From the NCBI RefSeq assembly GCF_025398735.1, contig NZ_CP104694.1, positions 2,133,001 to 2,197,000 of the forward strand: a stretch of DNA of 64,000 nt, in the 5' to 3' direction. This document shows positions 1 through 8,445 of the stretch, in pieces; the stretch's first letter is position 1; each line of letters starts with the position of its first letter. A program made the position numbers and the translations under genes. The stretch comes from Tahibacter amnicola. Lineage in GTDB: Bacteria; Pseudomonadota; Gammaproteobacteria; Xanthomonadales; Rhodanobacteraceae. The notes beneath the pieces are model-generated. The model had not been told where the DNA came from, searched no databases, and saw nothing but the letters and a program-made list of their open reading frames with translations.

Positions 1-424
1 TCTTGCCGATGTTGATGCCGAGCACGCCGGAGAATTTCGCGCATTCTGTATTTTTGACAAGTGCGTCAACGCCGGCGTTGTTGAAGCCGAGCCGGTTGAT
101 CACGGCATCGTACTCGGGCAGGCGGAACATGCGTGGCTTCGGATTGCCGGCCTGCGGCCGCGGCGTGGTGGTTCCTACTTCGATGAAGCCGAACCCGAGT
201 GATGCCAGTGCATCGACGTGGGCGGCATTCTTGTCCAGTCCTGCGGCAAGTCCGACGGGGTTGGGAAACGGAATGCCGCAGACCGTCACCGGCAGCGGCG
301 CGGGACGCGACGCCAGTAGCGGATTCACGCCGCTGCGGTAGGCAGCTTCCAGGCCGAGCAGGCCATAGTCGTGGGCTTTTTCGGCGTCCAGCAGGAACAG
401 GAAAGGGCGGGCCAGGGAATACAC
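1..424 (-). CDS. pyrD: Dihydroorotate dehydrogenase (quinone), N-terminal part
   Basis: Fourth step of de novo pyrimidine synthesis, oxidising dihydroorotate to orotate with electrons passed to the quinone pool at the inner membrane. The first 141 codons are visible and run off the window's left edge. They show the class 2 amphipathic N-terminus ([19 protein letters not shown]), then [38 protein letters not shown] and INRLGFNN, all hallmark FMN and substrate-binding segments of this family. The start is a GTG at 424; no ATG lies in frame where the family normally begins. The downstream half, including the catalytic Ser, is outside the window. Confidence 0.9.
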   Translation of the reverse strand, partial: MYSLARPFLFLLDAEKAHDYGLLGLEAAYRSGVNPLLASRPAPLPVTVCGIPFPNPVGLAAGLDKNAAHVDALASLGFGFIEVGTTTPRPQAGNPKPRMFRLPEYDAVINRLGFNNAGVDALVKNTECAKFSGVLGINIGK

Positions 425-822
425 GGGCGGGTTCTCGGTGGGTTTGCCGCGCGCGATCGGCACGGCCGGGAGAAAGGCGCGCGGAGCATAGCGGACCGGC
501 GTCACCGACTCAAAGCGTTGCGCGGCCGTTTTCAAGCCCATTCGCGGGCATCCGCCGTGCGCCTGCACGATGTGAAGCATTGCGAAACCGGCGGGGCGTC
601 TGCGGATGCGTCTTGAGCGGCCGTGTCCGCCTCGCCTAGTGTGTGCGGGCGGCGGCCACGACGGACCGCCGCACGGTTCGCCGCGGCGCGCGGCGTTCAG
701 GGGGAATCGATGGCACCAGGGTGCGCGATGCGCCGGTCCGGGTATTGGCCCGACGAGGCAGGGCGGAGCAGCTCGTTCCTGCGTCCGCGGCGGGCGCGTA
801 TGCCGGTCGGCGGGGATCCCTC
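425..822. other. Intergenic region between divergent pyrD and DUF11 gene
   Basis: About 400 bases that must contain the pyrD promoter on the minus strand and probably that of the DUF11 gene on the plus strand. Open frames cross it on both strands, but they look like GC-rich noise, with Arg/Pro/Ala-rich translations and no recognisable domain. I see no convincing promoter hexamers, RNA or repeat. Confidence 0.4.
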
Positions 823-1416
823 ATGATGTTCCGCGCAGGCGCCGCGACAGGTCTGCGCAGCGGGCGGATGTCCGCGGTGGTGGCTGCCGGTGCAGGTGGC
901 GCCACGGCGCCGCCGGTCCCGACGATCGACCTGGCGCTCCTGCATTCCATCACGCCCGCGGCGGGCCCGGGTGGTGCCCCGGTCAACGTTCGCGTCGATG
1001 TGGTGAACAACGGACCCGCGACGGGCACGAATGTCGTGGTGACCGATGCCTTGCCGCCGGGTTATCGGTTTATCGCGGCCGTCACGAGTGCCGGCCATTT
1101 CGTTCCCGAGTCCGGCCGGTGGCATGTGGGTACCCTGCGGGCCGGCGGCAGCCAGACCATGACGCTGACGGCGCTGCGCGACAGCGATGGTGTCGATGCG
1201 GTCCGGGCGCGCGTGAGTGCCGTCGAATACGACGTCGACCTGGCCAACAACGCCAGCGCCCCGAACCAGTTGTCGCCGACGAACGGTTGGTCCGATGGCC
1301 TGCTGATGTGTGCCGCCGTCTGCGTGGTCGTGTTGGTAGTGATGCTGGCCGGGATCGTGCGACGCAACTGGTGTGCGCGTCGCGGAGAAAAGTCCGCGAA
1401 GCTTCGCGGTGAATAG
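823..1416 (+). CDS. DUF11-domain protein with C-terminal membrane anchor
   Basis: Predicted protein of 197 residues. The central part (about residues 30-145) has the DUF11 pattern: a run giving DVVNNGPATGTNVVVTD and LPPGYRF, an Ig-like beta-sandwich found in secreted and surface proteins. Residues about 155-180 form one hydrophobic helix (LLMCAAVCVVVLVVMLAGIV) followed by a basic tail, so the domain would be held at the membrane. No clear signal peptide is visible after the ATG at 823, and a second ATG follows at 826; the frame is open up to 643, so the start is uncertain. Function is unknown; a structural or adhesion role is only a guess from the fold. Confidence 0.6.
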   Translation: MMFRAGAATGLRSGRMSAVVAAGAGGATAPPVPTIDLALLHSITPAAGPGGAPVNVRVDVVNNGPATGTNVVVTDALPPGYRFIAAVTSAGHFVPESGRWHVGTLRAGGSQTMTLTALRDSDGVDAVRARVSAVEYDVDLANNASAPNQLSPTNGWSDGLLMCAAVCVVVLVVMLAGIVRRNWCARRGEKSAKLRGE

Positions 1417-1766
1417 ACGGCTATACGGCCATTCGTTGCCGCACCATCCAATGATCACGATTTGTAGCGCGGCGTCGGCGCTGGCATGATTTCGATGTTT
1501 GCGCCGGCGATAGGTGATGTCGTCACAATTTGTTGACGTCTGCGCGGTATCGCGCGGTTCCAGTCGACTGCGTACGGTAAAGATTGTTGCCATCGATACA
1601 TTTCTTCACGGCAATGGCCTTGATTCGGGGCTTGCCCCTCTTCCCGTAGCGCACTGACGCGCCGAAGATGGGCTGGACGTTTCGTCGCTACGCGGCCACT
1701 TCGCACGACGATATGTCGGAACGGCACGGGCAGCCGGTGGGTCTGGCCAAGCGGAGGAGCACAGGT
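1417..1766. other. Intergenic region before the OmpR-type regulator
   Basis: About 350 bases, locally more AT-rich than the flanking genes, so probably the promoter region of the regulator gene at 1767. A TTGACG hexamer occurs near 1531 but no good partner -10 element stands at the right distance, so no promoter is called. No RNA gene or repeat is seen. Confidence 0.35.
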
Positions 1767-2558
1767 ATGAATCGTCGAGAATCGATGGCGTTGCCCGGAT
1801 TGCCGGCCTACGCCACCGCGCCGTTGCAACGTTCGGGGGGGCGACGTCACGCGATGGCGTCAGCCGCAGTCGCTGTGCTCGCACCGGAGGCGTGCGTGAC
1901 CCAGTTGGTCGCAGCGCTGGATCCGGCGCACGCGGAAGTTGTGGCCTGCGGAGGCCTCGAAGGTGTACTGCGGCTCGCGGCGGCGGGACGGCTGGGCATG
2001 GTCGTGGTCCACACCGGCATTGGCGACGAGGCCACTGTGGAGTTCGTTGCCGCGCGCCTGGACGAGCGGCTGCACCGGGTGCCGACCCTTGTCATCATGC
2101 CCGAGGGCGAGGTGGTCCCGGAGGGGTTGGCCGCCGCGGCGGGTGCGCTGGATTTCCTGGCCTCGCCTTGCAGCGCGGCGGAGCTGCGCATCCGCTCGAC
2201 CTGTCTTCTGGAACACTACGACGGCACCCGCCACTTGTCGCAGGCGCCGGTGAGCAATACCGATCCCTATGTGTTCCGGATGCATCCGCGCACGGTTGAA
2301 TTGCACGGTGCCCGTGTGCTGCTCACGCCGCGCGAGTTCGATATCGCCCTGCACCTGTTCCGAAGACCCGGAAAGGTACTGAGCCGCGAAGCATTGCACG
2401 AGGCCGTCTGTCATGGCCCGCTCGGCGAAAAAGGACGGGCCATCGAGGTGCACGTCAATGCCATCCGCCGCAAGCTGGGGCTCAACGGGCAGCATGGCTG
2501 GCTGCTCGCCACCCTGCGCGGGCTGGGGTATTTCCTGGAGCGTGCCGAGGCGGTGTAG
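1767..2558 (+). CDS. OmpR/PhoB-type winged-helix regulator with degenerate receiver
   Basis: Predicted DNA-binding regulator of 263 residues. The C-terminal 100 residues are a typical trans_reg_C winged helix: LLTPREFDIALHLFRRPGKV, LSREALHEAV, IEVHVNAIRRKLG and LRGLGYFLE. The N-terminal half has the length and alpha/beta rhythm of a receiver domain but lacks its chemistry: the acidic pair after strand 1 is replaced (AVLAPEA), the strand-3 phospho-acceptor Asp is absent (MVVVHTG), and the KP motif reads SPC. It therefore probably acts without phosphorylation. The start is fixed by GGAGGAG at 1753-1759, seven bases before the ATG. No histidine kinase gene lies beside it; targets are unknown. 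Confidence 0.8.
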   Translation: MNRRESMALPGLPAYATAPLQRSGGRRHAMASAAVAVLAPEACVTQLVAALDPAHAEVVACGGLEGVLRLAAAGRLGMVVVHTGIGDEATVEFVAARLDERLHRVPTLVIMPEGEVVPEGLAAAAGALDFLASPCSAAELRIRSTCLLEHYDGTRHLSQAPVSNTDPYVFRMHPRTVELHGARVLLTPREFDIALHLFRRPGKVLSREALHEAVCHGPLGEKGRAIEVHVNAIRRKLGLNGQHGWLLATLRGLGYFLERAEAV

Positions 2559-2640
2559 CCGCGCGGCGTCGATCGACGCGGATGATGCAGCGCGCCCACG
2601 GTGCGGCGCGATGAGGCCGGCGCGGGAGGCACGGCCGAAG

Positions 2641-2666
2641 GGGCGGCGGCAGCTGGGCCGCCGCCC
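2641..2666. terminator. GC-rich hairpin between convergent genes
   Basis: A perfect 10-bp stem (GGGCGGCGGC with its complement) and six-base loop lie between the convergent ends of the regulator gene at 2558 and the aldehyde dehydrogenase gene at 2678. There is no T-tract on either side, so it is a plausible but unproven bidirectional terminator. Confidence 0.4.
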
Positions 2667-2677
2667 GCGGTGACGAC

Positions 2678-4210
2678 TTACACCGTGAACTTGATACCCT
2701 GGGCCAGCGGCAGCGCGTCGGAGTAGTTGATCGTGTTGGTCTGGCGGCGCATGTAGGCCTTCCAGGAATCCGAGCCGGATTCGCGGCCGCCGCCGGTCTC
2801 CTTCTCGCCGCCGAAGGCGCCGCCGATCTCGGCGCCGGAGGTGCCGATATTGACGTTGGCGATGCCGCAGTCCGAACCGGCCGCCGTCAGGAACTGCTCG
2901 GCCACCTTCAGATTCTGCGTGAAGATCGCCGACGACAGGCCCTGGGGCACGCCGTTCTGCAGCTCCAGCGCCTCATCGATCGAGGTGAACGGCATGACGT
3001 AGAGGATCGGGGCGAAGGTTTCGGTCTGCACCACGTCGTCGCTGTTCTTCACGCCGGTGATGATGGTCGGCAGCACGAAATTGCCCGGACGATCCAGCGC
3101 TGTGCCGCCGGTCCGCACGGTACCGCCGCTGGCCTTGGCTTTTTCCACCGCGGCGAGGAAGCGCTGCACCGAGGCCTTGTCGGTCAGCGGACCCATGAGG
3201 GTGGTTGCCTGGGTCGGGTCGCCGATCTTGGACTCCACCTGCTTGTAGGCATTGACCAGCTTGCCGACGACGTCCTCCATGATCGATTCGTGCACGAACA
3301 GGCGGCGCGTGGTGGTGCAGCGCTGGCCGGCCGTGCCGACGGCGCCGAACACGATGGCCGGGATCGCCAGCTTCAGGTCGGCGGTCTGGTCGACGATGAT
3401 GGCATTGTTGCCGCCCAGCTCGAGCAGGCTGCGGCCCATGCGCTTGGCGACGCGCTCACCGACCAGGCGGCCGACGTGGGTGGAACCGGTGAAGCTGACC
3501 AGCGGGATGCGGCGATCGTCGACGAACTTCTGCGCCAGGTCGGTGCCAGCGTCATTGAACAGGAAGAAGATGTCCGGGAAACCGCCGGCCTTGAGCGCAT
3601 CGTTGCAGATCCGCATCGCGGCGATGGCCGAGAGCGGAGTCTTGGGCGAGGGCTTCCACACGGTGATGTTGCCGCAGATGGCGGCGAGGAAGGAGTTCCA
3701 TGCCCACACGGCCACCGGGAAGTTGAAGGCGCTGATCACGGCGACGATGCCCAGCGGGTGCCACTGTTCGTACATGCGATGGCCCGGGCGCTCCGAGTGC
3801 ATCGTGTTGCCGTAGAGCATGCGGCTCTGGCCGACGGCGAAATCGGCGATATCGATCATTTCCTGCACTTCGCCGTCGCCTTCCGGCTTGATTTTGCCCA
3901 TTTCCAGGGCGACCAGCGAACCCAGGGCGTCCTTGTGGCGGCGCAGCGCTTCGCCGCACAGGCGCACGGCTTCGCCGCGCAGCGGGGCTGGCGTGGTGCG
4001 CCAGGTTTTGAAGGCTTCCTGGGCGCGGGTCATGATGGTTTCGTAGTCCGCATCGGAGCTGGCCTGCACGCGGGCAATAACTTCGTTGTTGCTCGGATTG
4101 ATGGCTTCGAGCACGCCGGCGCTGGCGGTCTTGGACCATTCGCCGTTGCCGAGGTAGGTGCCGGAATTCATCTCGGTCAGGCCGAGGGCGGAAAGGATCG
4201 AGGCGGACAT
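2678..4210 (-). CDS. ALDH7-family aldehyde dehydrogenase (aminoadipate-semialdehyde / piperideine-6-carboxylate type)
   Basis: NAD(P)-dependent aldehyde dehydrogenase of 510 residues, full length for the family. Visible family features are [11 protein letters not shown] (Rossmann segment), [10 protein letters not shown], the [10 protein letters not shown] cofactor loop, [10 protein letters not shown] with the general-base Glu, and [14 protein letters not shown] with the catalytic Cys. The GNNAI and [10 protein letters not shown] variants and the [20 protein letters not shown]-terminus match the ALDH7 (antiquitin) branch, which usually oxidises alpha-aminoadipate semialdehyde in lysine catabolism. 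The exact substrate is inference. The start at 4210 is preferred over upstream in-frame codons because conserved sequence begins there and a GGAGC lies just before it. Confidence 0.85.
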   Translation of the reverse strand: MSASILSALGLTEMNSGTYLGNGEWSKTASAGVLEAINPSNNEVIARVQASSDADYETIMTRAQEAFKTWRTTPAPLRGEAVRLCGEALRRHKDALGSLVALEMGKIKPEGDGEVQEMIDIADFAVGQSRMLYGNTMHSERPGHRMYEQWHPLGIVAVISAFNFPVAVWAWNSFLAAICGNITVWKPSPKTPLSAIAAMRICNDALKAGGFPDIFFLFNDAGTDLAQKFVDDRRIPLVSFTGSTHVGRLVGERVAKRMGRSLLELGGNNAIIVDQTADLKLAIPAIVFGAVGTAGQRCTTTRRLFVHESIMEDVVGKLVNAYKQVESKIGDPTQATTLMGPLTDKASVQRFLAAVEKAKASGGTVRTGGTALDRPGNFVLPTIITGVKNSDDVVQTETFAPILYVMPFTSIDEALELQNGVPQGLSSAIFTQNLKVAEQFLTAAGSDCGIANVNIGTSGAEIGGAFGGEKETGGGRESGSDSWKAYMRRQTNTINYSDALPLAQGIKFTV

Positions 4211-4655
4211 GGAAGCTCCGAAGGGCAGGTAAGCGGGCGCCGGACGGCGCGAAAGACTGCCAATTCTAGCAGAGCGTCCGTGGCGCGGTCGGGTGCGTGG
4301 CCGCCCCGGGAACCCCGTGCGCGGCGGCGTGGGCGTGCAGTGGCGCGCGGTTGCGCCCTGCGCCGGAGTTGGCTCCATCGGGTCGGCGACAAATGGCTCC
4401 ATCGGGCGCCGGGGCTGGCCCAGCGCGGGCCGTTGCGCGGGCCGTCGTCGCGGTGATCGGCGGCTGGCCCTTGAAACGCCGGGGCGGCCCGGCAGGCGGA
4501 ATCCGCCACGGGGCCGGTCTCGGCGATCCGTCCGTTATAGGCGTCTTCCGTCGGGAAGGCAAAAGTAATTTGCGAAATATCGCATATGTACGAAAAGACT
4601 TTTTCTATACAGGCCCCGGGGGCATACTGGCCCTGCATCGACGAGAGGGAGCGCT
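4211..4655. other. Divergent intergenic region upstream of the aldehyde dehydrogenase gene
   Basis: A 445-base gap between divergent genes. It holds two copies of a 13-base sequence (see the repeat feature) and, near 4561-4615, an AT-richer stretch with a TATACA hexamer at 4606 just before the small gene at 4656. Open frames crossing it look spurious. No RNA gene is recognised. Confidence 0.4.
4370..4406. repeat. Two 13-bp direct repeats, possible operator
   Basis: TGGCTCCATCGGG occurs at 4370-4382 and again at 4394-4406, 24 bases apart start to start. They lie 160-196 bases upstream of the aldehyde dehydrogenase start on the opposite strand. The spacing is a little over two helical turns, so a regulator could bind both copies on nearly one face. 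No local regulator gene suggests a ligand. Confidence 0.45.
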
Positions 4656-4988
4656 ATGACCGTACACTGGTTCGAAGATGTCGTCGGCAACGTGGTCATC
4701 CTGGACTACGCCAAGTATCCCGACAGCGAGCACTATTGGTTGCACCGCACCACGCAACCGGAACTGACCGAAGACGAATGCGTCCGTTTCGAGGAGGCAG
4801 CCACCGCGGGCGATGTATCGCGCGTGGCCACCATCATCTCGGCCCTGCCCGATGACCGGTGTGGTTTCCAGGTCGCCTGCAGCAGCCTGAGCCGCGACGA
4901 TCTGGCTGCCGTGTTCCTGGAGTTCGAGGACGAGCCTTCCGCCGCCACGCGTATCGCGCGCTGCGAAGAGCGACAGCCCTGGTTCTGA
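4656..4988 (+). CDS. Small acidic protein of unknown function
   Basis: 110-residue soluble protein that I do not recognise. It is acidic (many Asp/Glu), has no signal peptide or membrane segment, and carries three Cys (ECVRF, RCGFQVACSS, IARCEE) without a clear metal motif. A GAGAGGGAG ribosome-binding sequence sits just before the ATG, and codon use matches the neighbours, so the gene is likely real. It stands alone: divergent from the aldehyde dehydrogenase gene and ended by a strong hairpin at 4999-5030. Confidence 0.6.
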   Translation: MTVHWFEDVVGNVVILDYAKYPDSEHYWLHRTTQPELTEDECVRFEEAATAGDVSRVATIISALPDDRCGFQVACSSLSRDDLAAVFLEFEDEPSAATRIARCEERQPWF

Positions 4989-4998
4989 GGTGTCGCAG

Positions 4999-5030
4999 TG
5001 CACCATCGCCGCCGTTGCGGCGATGGTGCA
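4999..5030. terminator. Strong bidirectional hairpin between convergent genes
   Basis: A perfect 14-bp stem (TGCACCATCGCCGC and its complement) closes a CGTT loop, exactly between the gene ending at 4988 and the minus-strand gene ending at 5040. It lacks a long T-tract, but its stability and position make a shared terminator likely. Confidence 0.6.
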
Positions 5031-5039
5031 GTCAGGCCT

Positions 5040-5468
5040 CTAGTGCTTCACTGCATACCACGACGCCACCACGCCCGCCGGCGCGGTGCCGGTCTTGCCG
5101 TCCGGGCTGGTGGTCGGATGCGGAATGGCGCGGACGATCGAGCCCACCATCGCGGTTTTCTGGTTGACGCCGTTGGGCCAGGCCGGCACCAGCCAGCCGA
5201 CGTAGTCGTAGATCCACTCCGCGCCACCCACCACGCCCTTGCCCTGGAAGCGGATCTCCATCGGGTTGCCGTAGCTGCGTGATCCCGTGAGCGCCAGCTG
5301 CCAGCCGGGCCCGCCAATCGTGCCGACCAGGATGGCCGGATCGGCTGACATGATCTGGATCGTGCCCGAGCCGAACAGCAGGTCGTTCGGCGCCACCTGC
5401 AGGTCCGGATCGTTGAGAAAGCTGCGATAGCTCCAGCTGCCGACGAAGAGGCCCTCCACATCGTTCAT
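5040..5468 (-). CDS. Unknown protein coupled to the CXXCH-containing secreted protein
   Basis: 142-residue protein without recognisable family. It has no obvious signal peptide; the sequence is rich in Gly, Trp and Tyr (FVGSWSYRSF, WIYDYVGWLVPAWP) and looks like a small beta-rich, lipocalin-like fold, which is only an impression. Its ATG overlaps the stop of the upstream gene by four bases (ATGA at 5465-5468), so the two are translationally coupled and probably act together. Confidence 0.6.
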   Translation of the reverse strand: MNDVEGLFVGSWSYRSFLNDPDLQVAPNDLLFGSGTIQIMSADPAILVGTIGGPGWQLALTGSRSYGNPMEIRFQGKGVVGGAEWIYDYVGWLVPAWPNGVNQKTAMVGSIVRAIPHPTTSPDGKTGTAPAGVVASWYAVKH

Positions 5469-7213
5469 GGCAGCGTTCCCGTGTGGATCCGCTCGCGTGC
5501 CGACCTGGCCGGTTGCACGGCGGGCGCTGCCTTGGGCGAGGCCTTCTTAGCGCCGTTGGCCGAATCGGCGGCGGGCGGTACGGGGCAGGGAAGACTCGCG
5601 CCGTTGAGGCAGTTGGCCGTGAGGAAGCCCCAGACGAAATCGGTCTGAAGGACGGTCAGCGCCGGCGGCTGATTGCTGGCGTAGTAAAGATTCGGGTCCG
5701 GTGTGCCGTTCTCGCTCTGCAGGTAGCCCGTCTCGTTGAGGGAGTTGACGAATACCCCGAGCGCCAGCGGAATCGTACCCTTTGCCGTGGTGCCCGCGCG
5801 CGCGTGGCAGGTGATGCAGGACGAGGTCTGCATGAAGCCCCCTTCGGTCACCGAATTGCCCAGCAGTGTGGTGCCGCCGGTCGAGTCGGTGAATTCGGTC
5901 TGCGAGCCTTTCAGGCGATAGCTCAGCCAGGCCCGGTCGGCGGGCGTGGGGGCCTGGGTTTCGGGATTGTCATAGCTGGCCTTGGCGGTGCCGATACCCA
6001 TTCCCTGGAAGATGGCGCTCAGGCCTTCCGAGCGCGGACCGCTCGGATACACCTGGTTGAGCTTGAAGATCCAGCTGGCCAGGTCCAGGTCATCGCACTG
6101 TTCAAAGGGCGTGGTGTAGTTGGTGGCCTGGTTGGCGCCGACCTTGTCCGCCGTGCTGTAGCCGTAGGAGTCGTTGCAGCCGATGTAGTCGCAGCGGCCG
6201 GGATTGTTGACGTGTTCCCAGGTTGCCCAGAGCCAGTTGGGAATGTCCTTGGACGAGATATGCATGGCCACCAGCCAGTGCTCGCCCTTGACGAGAATTG
6301 AACCGTTGTTGTCGGTCACGCGCGTGTTGATCGTCATCTTGATGTACGGCGCGTTCGGATCGTCACGCAGGCCCAGTGCCTGGGCCCGGCCCTTCTCGAG
6401 CCAGTTGCTCTTGATCATCACGGCGTCGATCGGGAAATCGATCTCGGTCAGCGCGCCGGCCGTGGAGGTGAGCCGGTACGGAAGCCCCGCCGTCGATCCG
6501 CTGATGTTTGCCGCATTGCGATTGAATACGGCCGCGATGCCTTCCTGGTGGTAGATGTCGTTACGGAACACGAAATCGAACATGGACTTGTTGCGGAACA
6601 CGATTTCCGCCATCGACTGGCGGATGTCGCGGCCGGTGTCGTCAATGTTCGGCGCGCGCAGGTTGCCATCACTGTTACGCCGGCCCATCGCGTTGAAGTG
6701 GGCCTTCGACAAAGGGCCGGCCTCGCGCAGGCGCGGCGCGCCCTCGCCCAGGTGGTCACCCGGGAAATACGGGCAGTTGACCGCCGGATTCTCCTTGTCG
6801 GTGTAGCCGGGGTTGCTGTTGGACGATGGGTTGCAGCAGTTGGTGGTGACCTTGTCCGTGCAGATCGGCAGCGGCTTGTTCGGCCAGGTCTGCTGGTCGG
6901 CCGCCCAGCGGTTCCAGAATTCCTGCGTGACGGCGTCGGCGAAGAGTTTCCAGGCGGCCATGTCCGGGCAGCTCATGGCCGGGTTGCTGACGGCCGGATC
7001 GACGACGATCTTGCCGTCCACCACGCGCATGGCGCAGGCCGCGGCATCCTTGGGTTTGCTGTTGAAATACATGACGCCCGGGATGTTGTTCGTCGCGGGC
7101 GAGATGGAGCCGTTGGTCGTCTTGTCCTTGCAAACGGGATCGGCGGCAAACGTCGCCGACCATCCGCACAGCATCGAGACGACAGCTGTGCCCCAGAGCA
7201 TTGCGCGTTTCAT
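5465..7213 (-). CDS. Secreted protein with one c-type haem motif (SCITCH)
   Basis: 582-residue exported protein. Residues 1-23 are a signal peptide (MKRAMLWGTAVVSMLCGWSATFA, cut before ADPVC). One CXXCH motif (SSCITCHARAG, around residue 470) could bind a covalent haem, and the surrounding NSVTEGGFMQTSSCITCHARA reads like the haem region of periplasmic cytochrome c-like proteins. Several Cys-rich stretches occur early (VTTNCCNPS, CDYIGCNDS). The C-terminus is a Pro/Ala/Lys-rich tail. Overall family is not recognised; a periplasmic redox or haem-binding role is inference from the motif. First gene of a two-gene unit with the overlapping downstream gene. Confidence 0.65.
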   Translation of the reverse strand: MKRAMLWGTAVVSMLCGWSATFAADPVCKDKTTNGSISPATNNIPGVMYFNSKPKDAAACAMRVVDGKIVVDPAVSNPAMSCPDMAAWKLFADAVTQEFWNRWAADQQTWPNKPLPICTDKVTTNCCNPSSNSNPGYTDKENPAVNCPYFPGDHLGEGAPRLREAGPLSKAHFNAMGRRNSDGNLRAPNIDDTGRDIRQSMAEIVFRNKSMFDFVFRNDIYHQEGIAAVFNRNAANISGSTAGLPYRLTSTAGALTEIDFPIDAVMIKSNWLEKGRAQALGLRDDPNAPYIKMTINTRVTDNNGSILVKGEHWLVAMHISSKDIPNWLWATWEHVNNPGRCDYIGCNDSYGYSTADKVGANQATNYTTPFEQCDDLDLASWIFKLNQVYPSGPRSEGLSAIFQGMGIGTAKASYDNPETQAPTPADRAWLSYRLKGSQTEFTDSTGGTTLLGNSVTEGGFMQTSSCITCHARAGTTAKGTIPLALGVFVNSLNETGYLQSENGTPDPNLYYASNQPPALTVLQTDFVWGFLTANCLNGASLPCPVPPAADSANGAKKASPKAAPAVQPARSARERIHTGTLP

Positions 7214-7432
7214 AGTCTACCCCTTGGCTGGTTGGAACCGTCGATGACGATCCGCACGGGCGCAGGCCGGTACGCCGGCCATCGCATTCGTAGTGGCTAG
7301 CGGTCGAACGACCCGGTAGGTTCGACCCATGGGCAAAGCGCGGCAATAAGCAAAAGGCTATCAACGGAAAACGCTGCACGGATGACGCCGCGCAATAAAA
7401 GAATGAACGCAAAATAGCAGCAAAAGCAAGTA

Positions 7433-8386
7433 ATGAAAGAATGTGTGCGGTGTCGGGCATGGGGCAGCGCGGATAGGGGCATCCTATGGATTCCCCTTGA
7501 GGGCCCAGGATGTGTCTATCGATGTTGGCTCGGGCTGCCAGTACTGCTATTGGCGCTTCAGTGGCGGTGTGACGCTCTGTCCAGCAAAAAGCCGCAGGCA
7601 CTGACGGGTGTGGTACATGTCGATGCGTCGGTGTATCACCGCAGCATTGCCATCGGCGCGGCGCGGGGCTGTGTGTCGGTTCGGCCGGGTGATGGGAACG
7701 CGCTGGAGGCCACCATTCGCGTTTCTGATTTCTCCCACTTGTCAGCCATTGTGGCGCGACCGCGCCGCGTGTTCGATCTGGCGGCGGATCCCCTGGCGAT
7801 TGGTGAACATCTGAAGGGCGACAGCTTGCTCGCAGGGCTTGTGACAGCACGCCCGGGTATTCGAGTGGCCGGCCCATGGGATGGCTTCGAGCGCGCGGTG
7901 CGTACCGTGCTTTGCTGGCAGTGCACTGATAGCAGCGCACAAACCGGCGCCGCGCTGGTCGCCGCGCTCGGCGAGCCTTGCCGTGACAGTGGCGCTGCTG
8001 GCATCACGCGGCAGTTTCCCGATCCTGCGCAGGTGTCCGCATCACCGCTGGATAGACTCGGGATTTCTGTCGCACAGCGGCGTGCCATCGCGGCGATTGC
8101 TCGCATGGCGGTTGTCGATCCGCATGCATTCGATGCGGGCGACAGCCTTGAGGAGGGTGTGCAGCGCCTTACCGAGCGCGCTGGCGTTGATGAACCCCTT
8201 GCGCACGAGATCGCCCTGCGGCTCTGGCGTGAGACCGATGTGTTTGCGCACCAGGACGAGGCCGTGTTGCGGGCAGTAGCAGGATGCATTGCCTCGGTTG
8301 GTGAGTTGATCGAACGGGCAGAGGCATGGCGTCCGTGGCGAGCGTATGCGGCCAATCAGCTGCGCGCAGCGATGCCTAGCCGGTGA
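7433..8386 (+). CDS. AlkA-like DNA-3-methyladenine glycosylase homologue, degenerate
   Basis: 317-residue protein aligning by eye with the AlkA-type base-excision glycosylases. The N-terminal domain matches at VRPGDGNALEATI and ARPRRVFDLAADPLAIGEHL; the glycosylase domain begins GPWDGFERAVRTVL and ends WRPWRAYAANQL. However, the usual GQQVS segment reads CWQCTDS, and the helix-hairpin-helix LPGIGPWTA reads ERAGVDEPLA, so the DNA-binding hairpin is largely lost. An Asp remains at the catalytic position (FAHQDEAVLRA). The first 25 residues are atypical, so the true start may lie a little downstream. It may be a repurposed or decaying paralogue; base-excision activity is doubtful. Confidence 0.6.
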   Translation: MKECVRCRAWGSADRGILWIPLEGPGCVYRCWLGLPVLLLALQWRCDALSSKKPQALTGVVHVDASVYHRSIAIGAARGCVSVRPGDGNALEATIRVSDFSHLSAIVARPRRVFDLAADPLAIGEHLKGDSLLAGLVTARPGIRVAGPWDGFERAVRTVLCWQCTDSSAQTGAALVAALGEPCRDSGAAGITRQFPDPAQVSASPLDRLGISVAQRRAIAAIARMAVVDPHAFDAGDSLEEGVQRLTERAGVDEPLAHEIALRLWRETDVFAHQDEAVLRAVAGCIASVGELIERAEAWRPWRAYAANQLRAAMPSR

Positions 8387-8445
8387 GAGGTCGACGTCGC
8401 TGGCGGCACTGTTGAGATCATCCAACGCGCTGTGGGGAGAGGATC

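Noticed and set aside
3290-4456. 388-codon open frame on the plus strand
   Set aside because: Antisense to the aldehyde dehydrogenase, which has all catalytic motifs.
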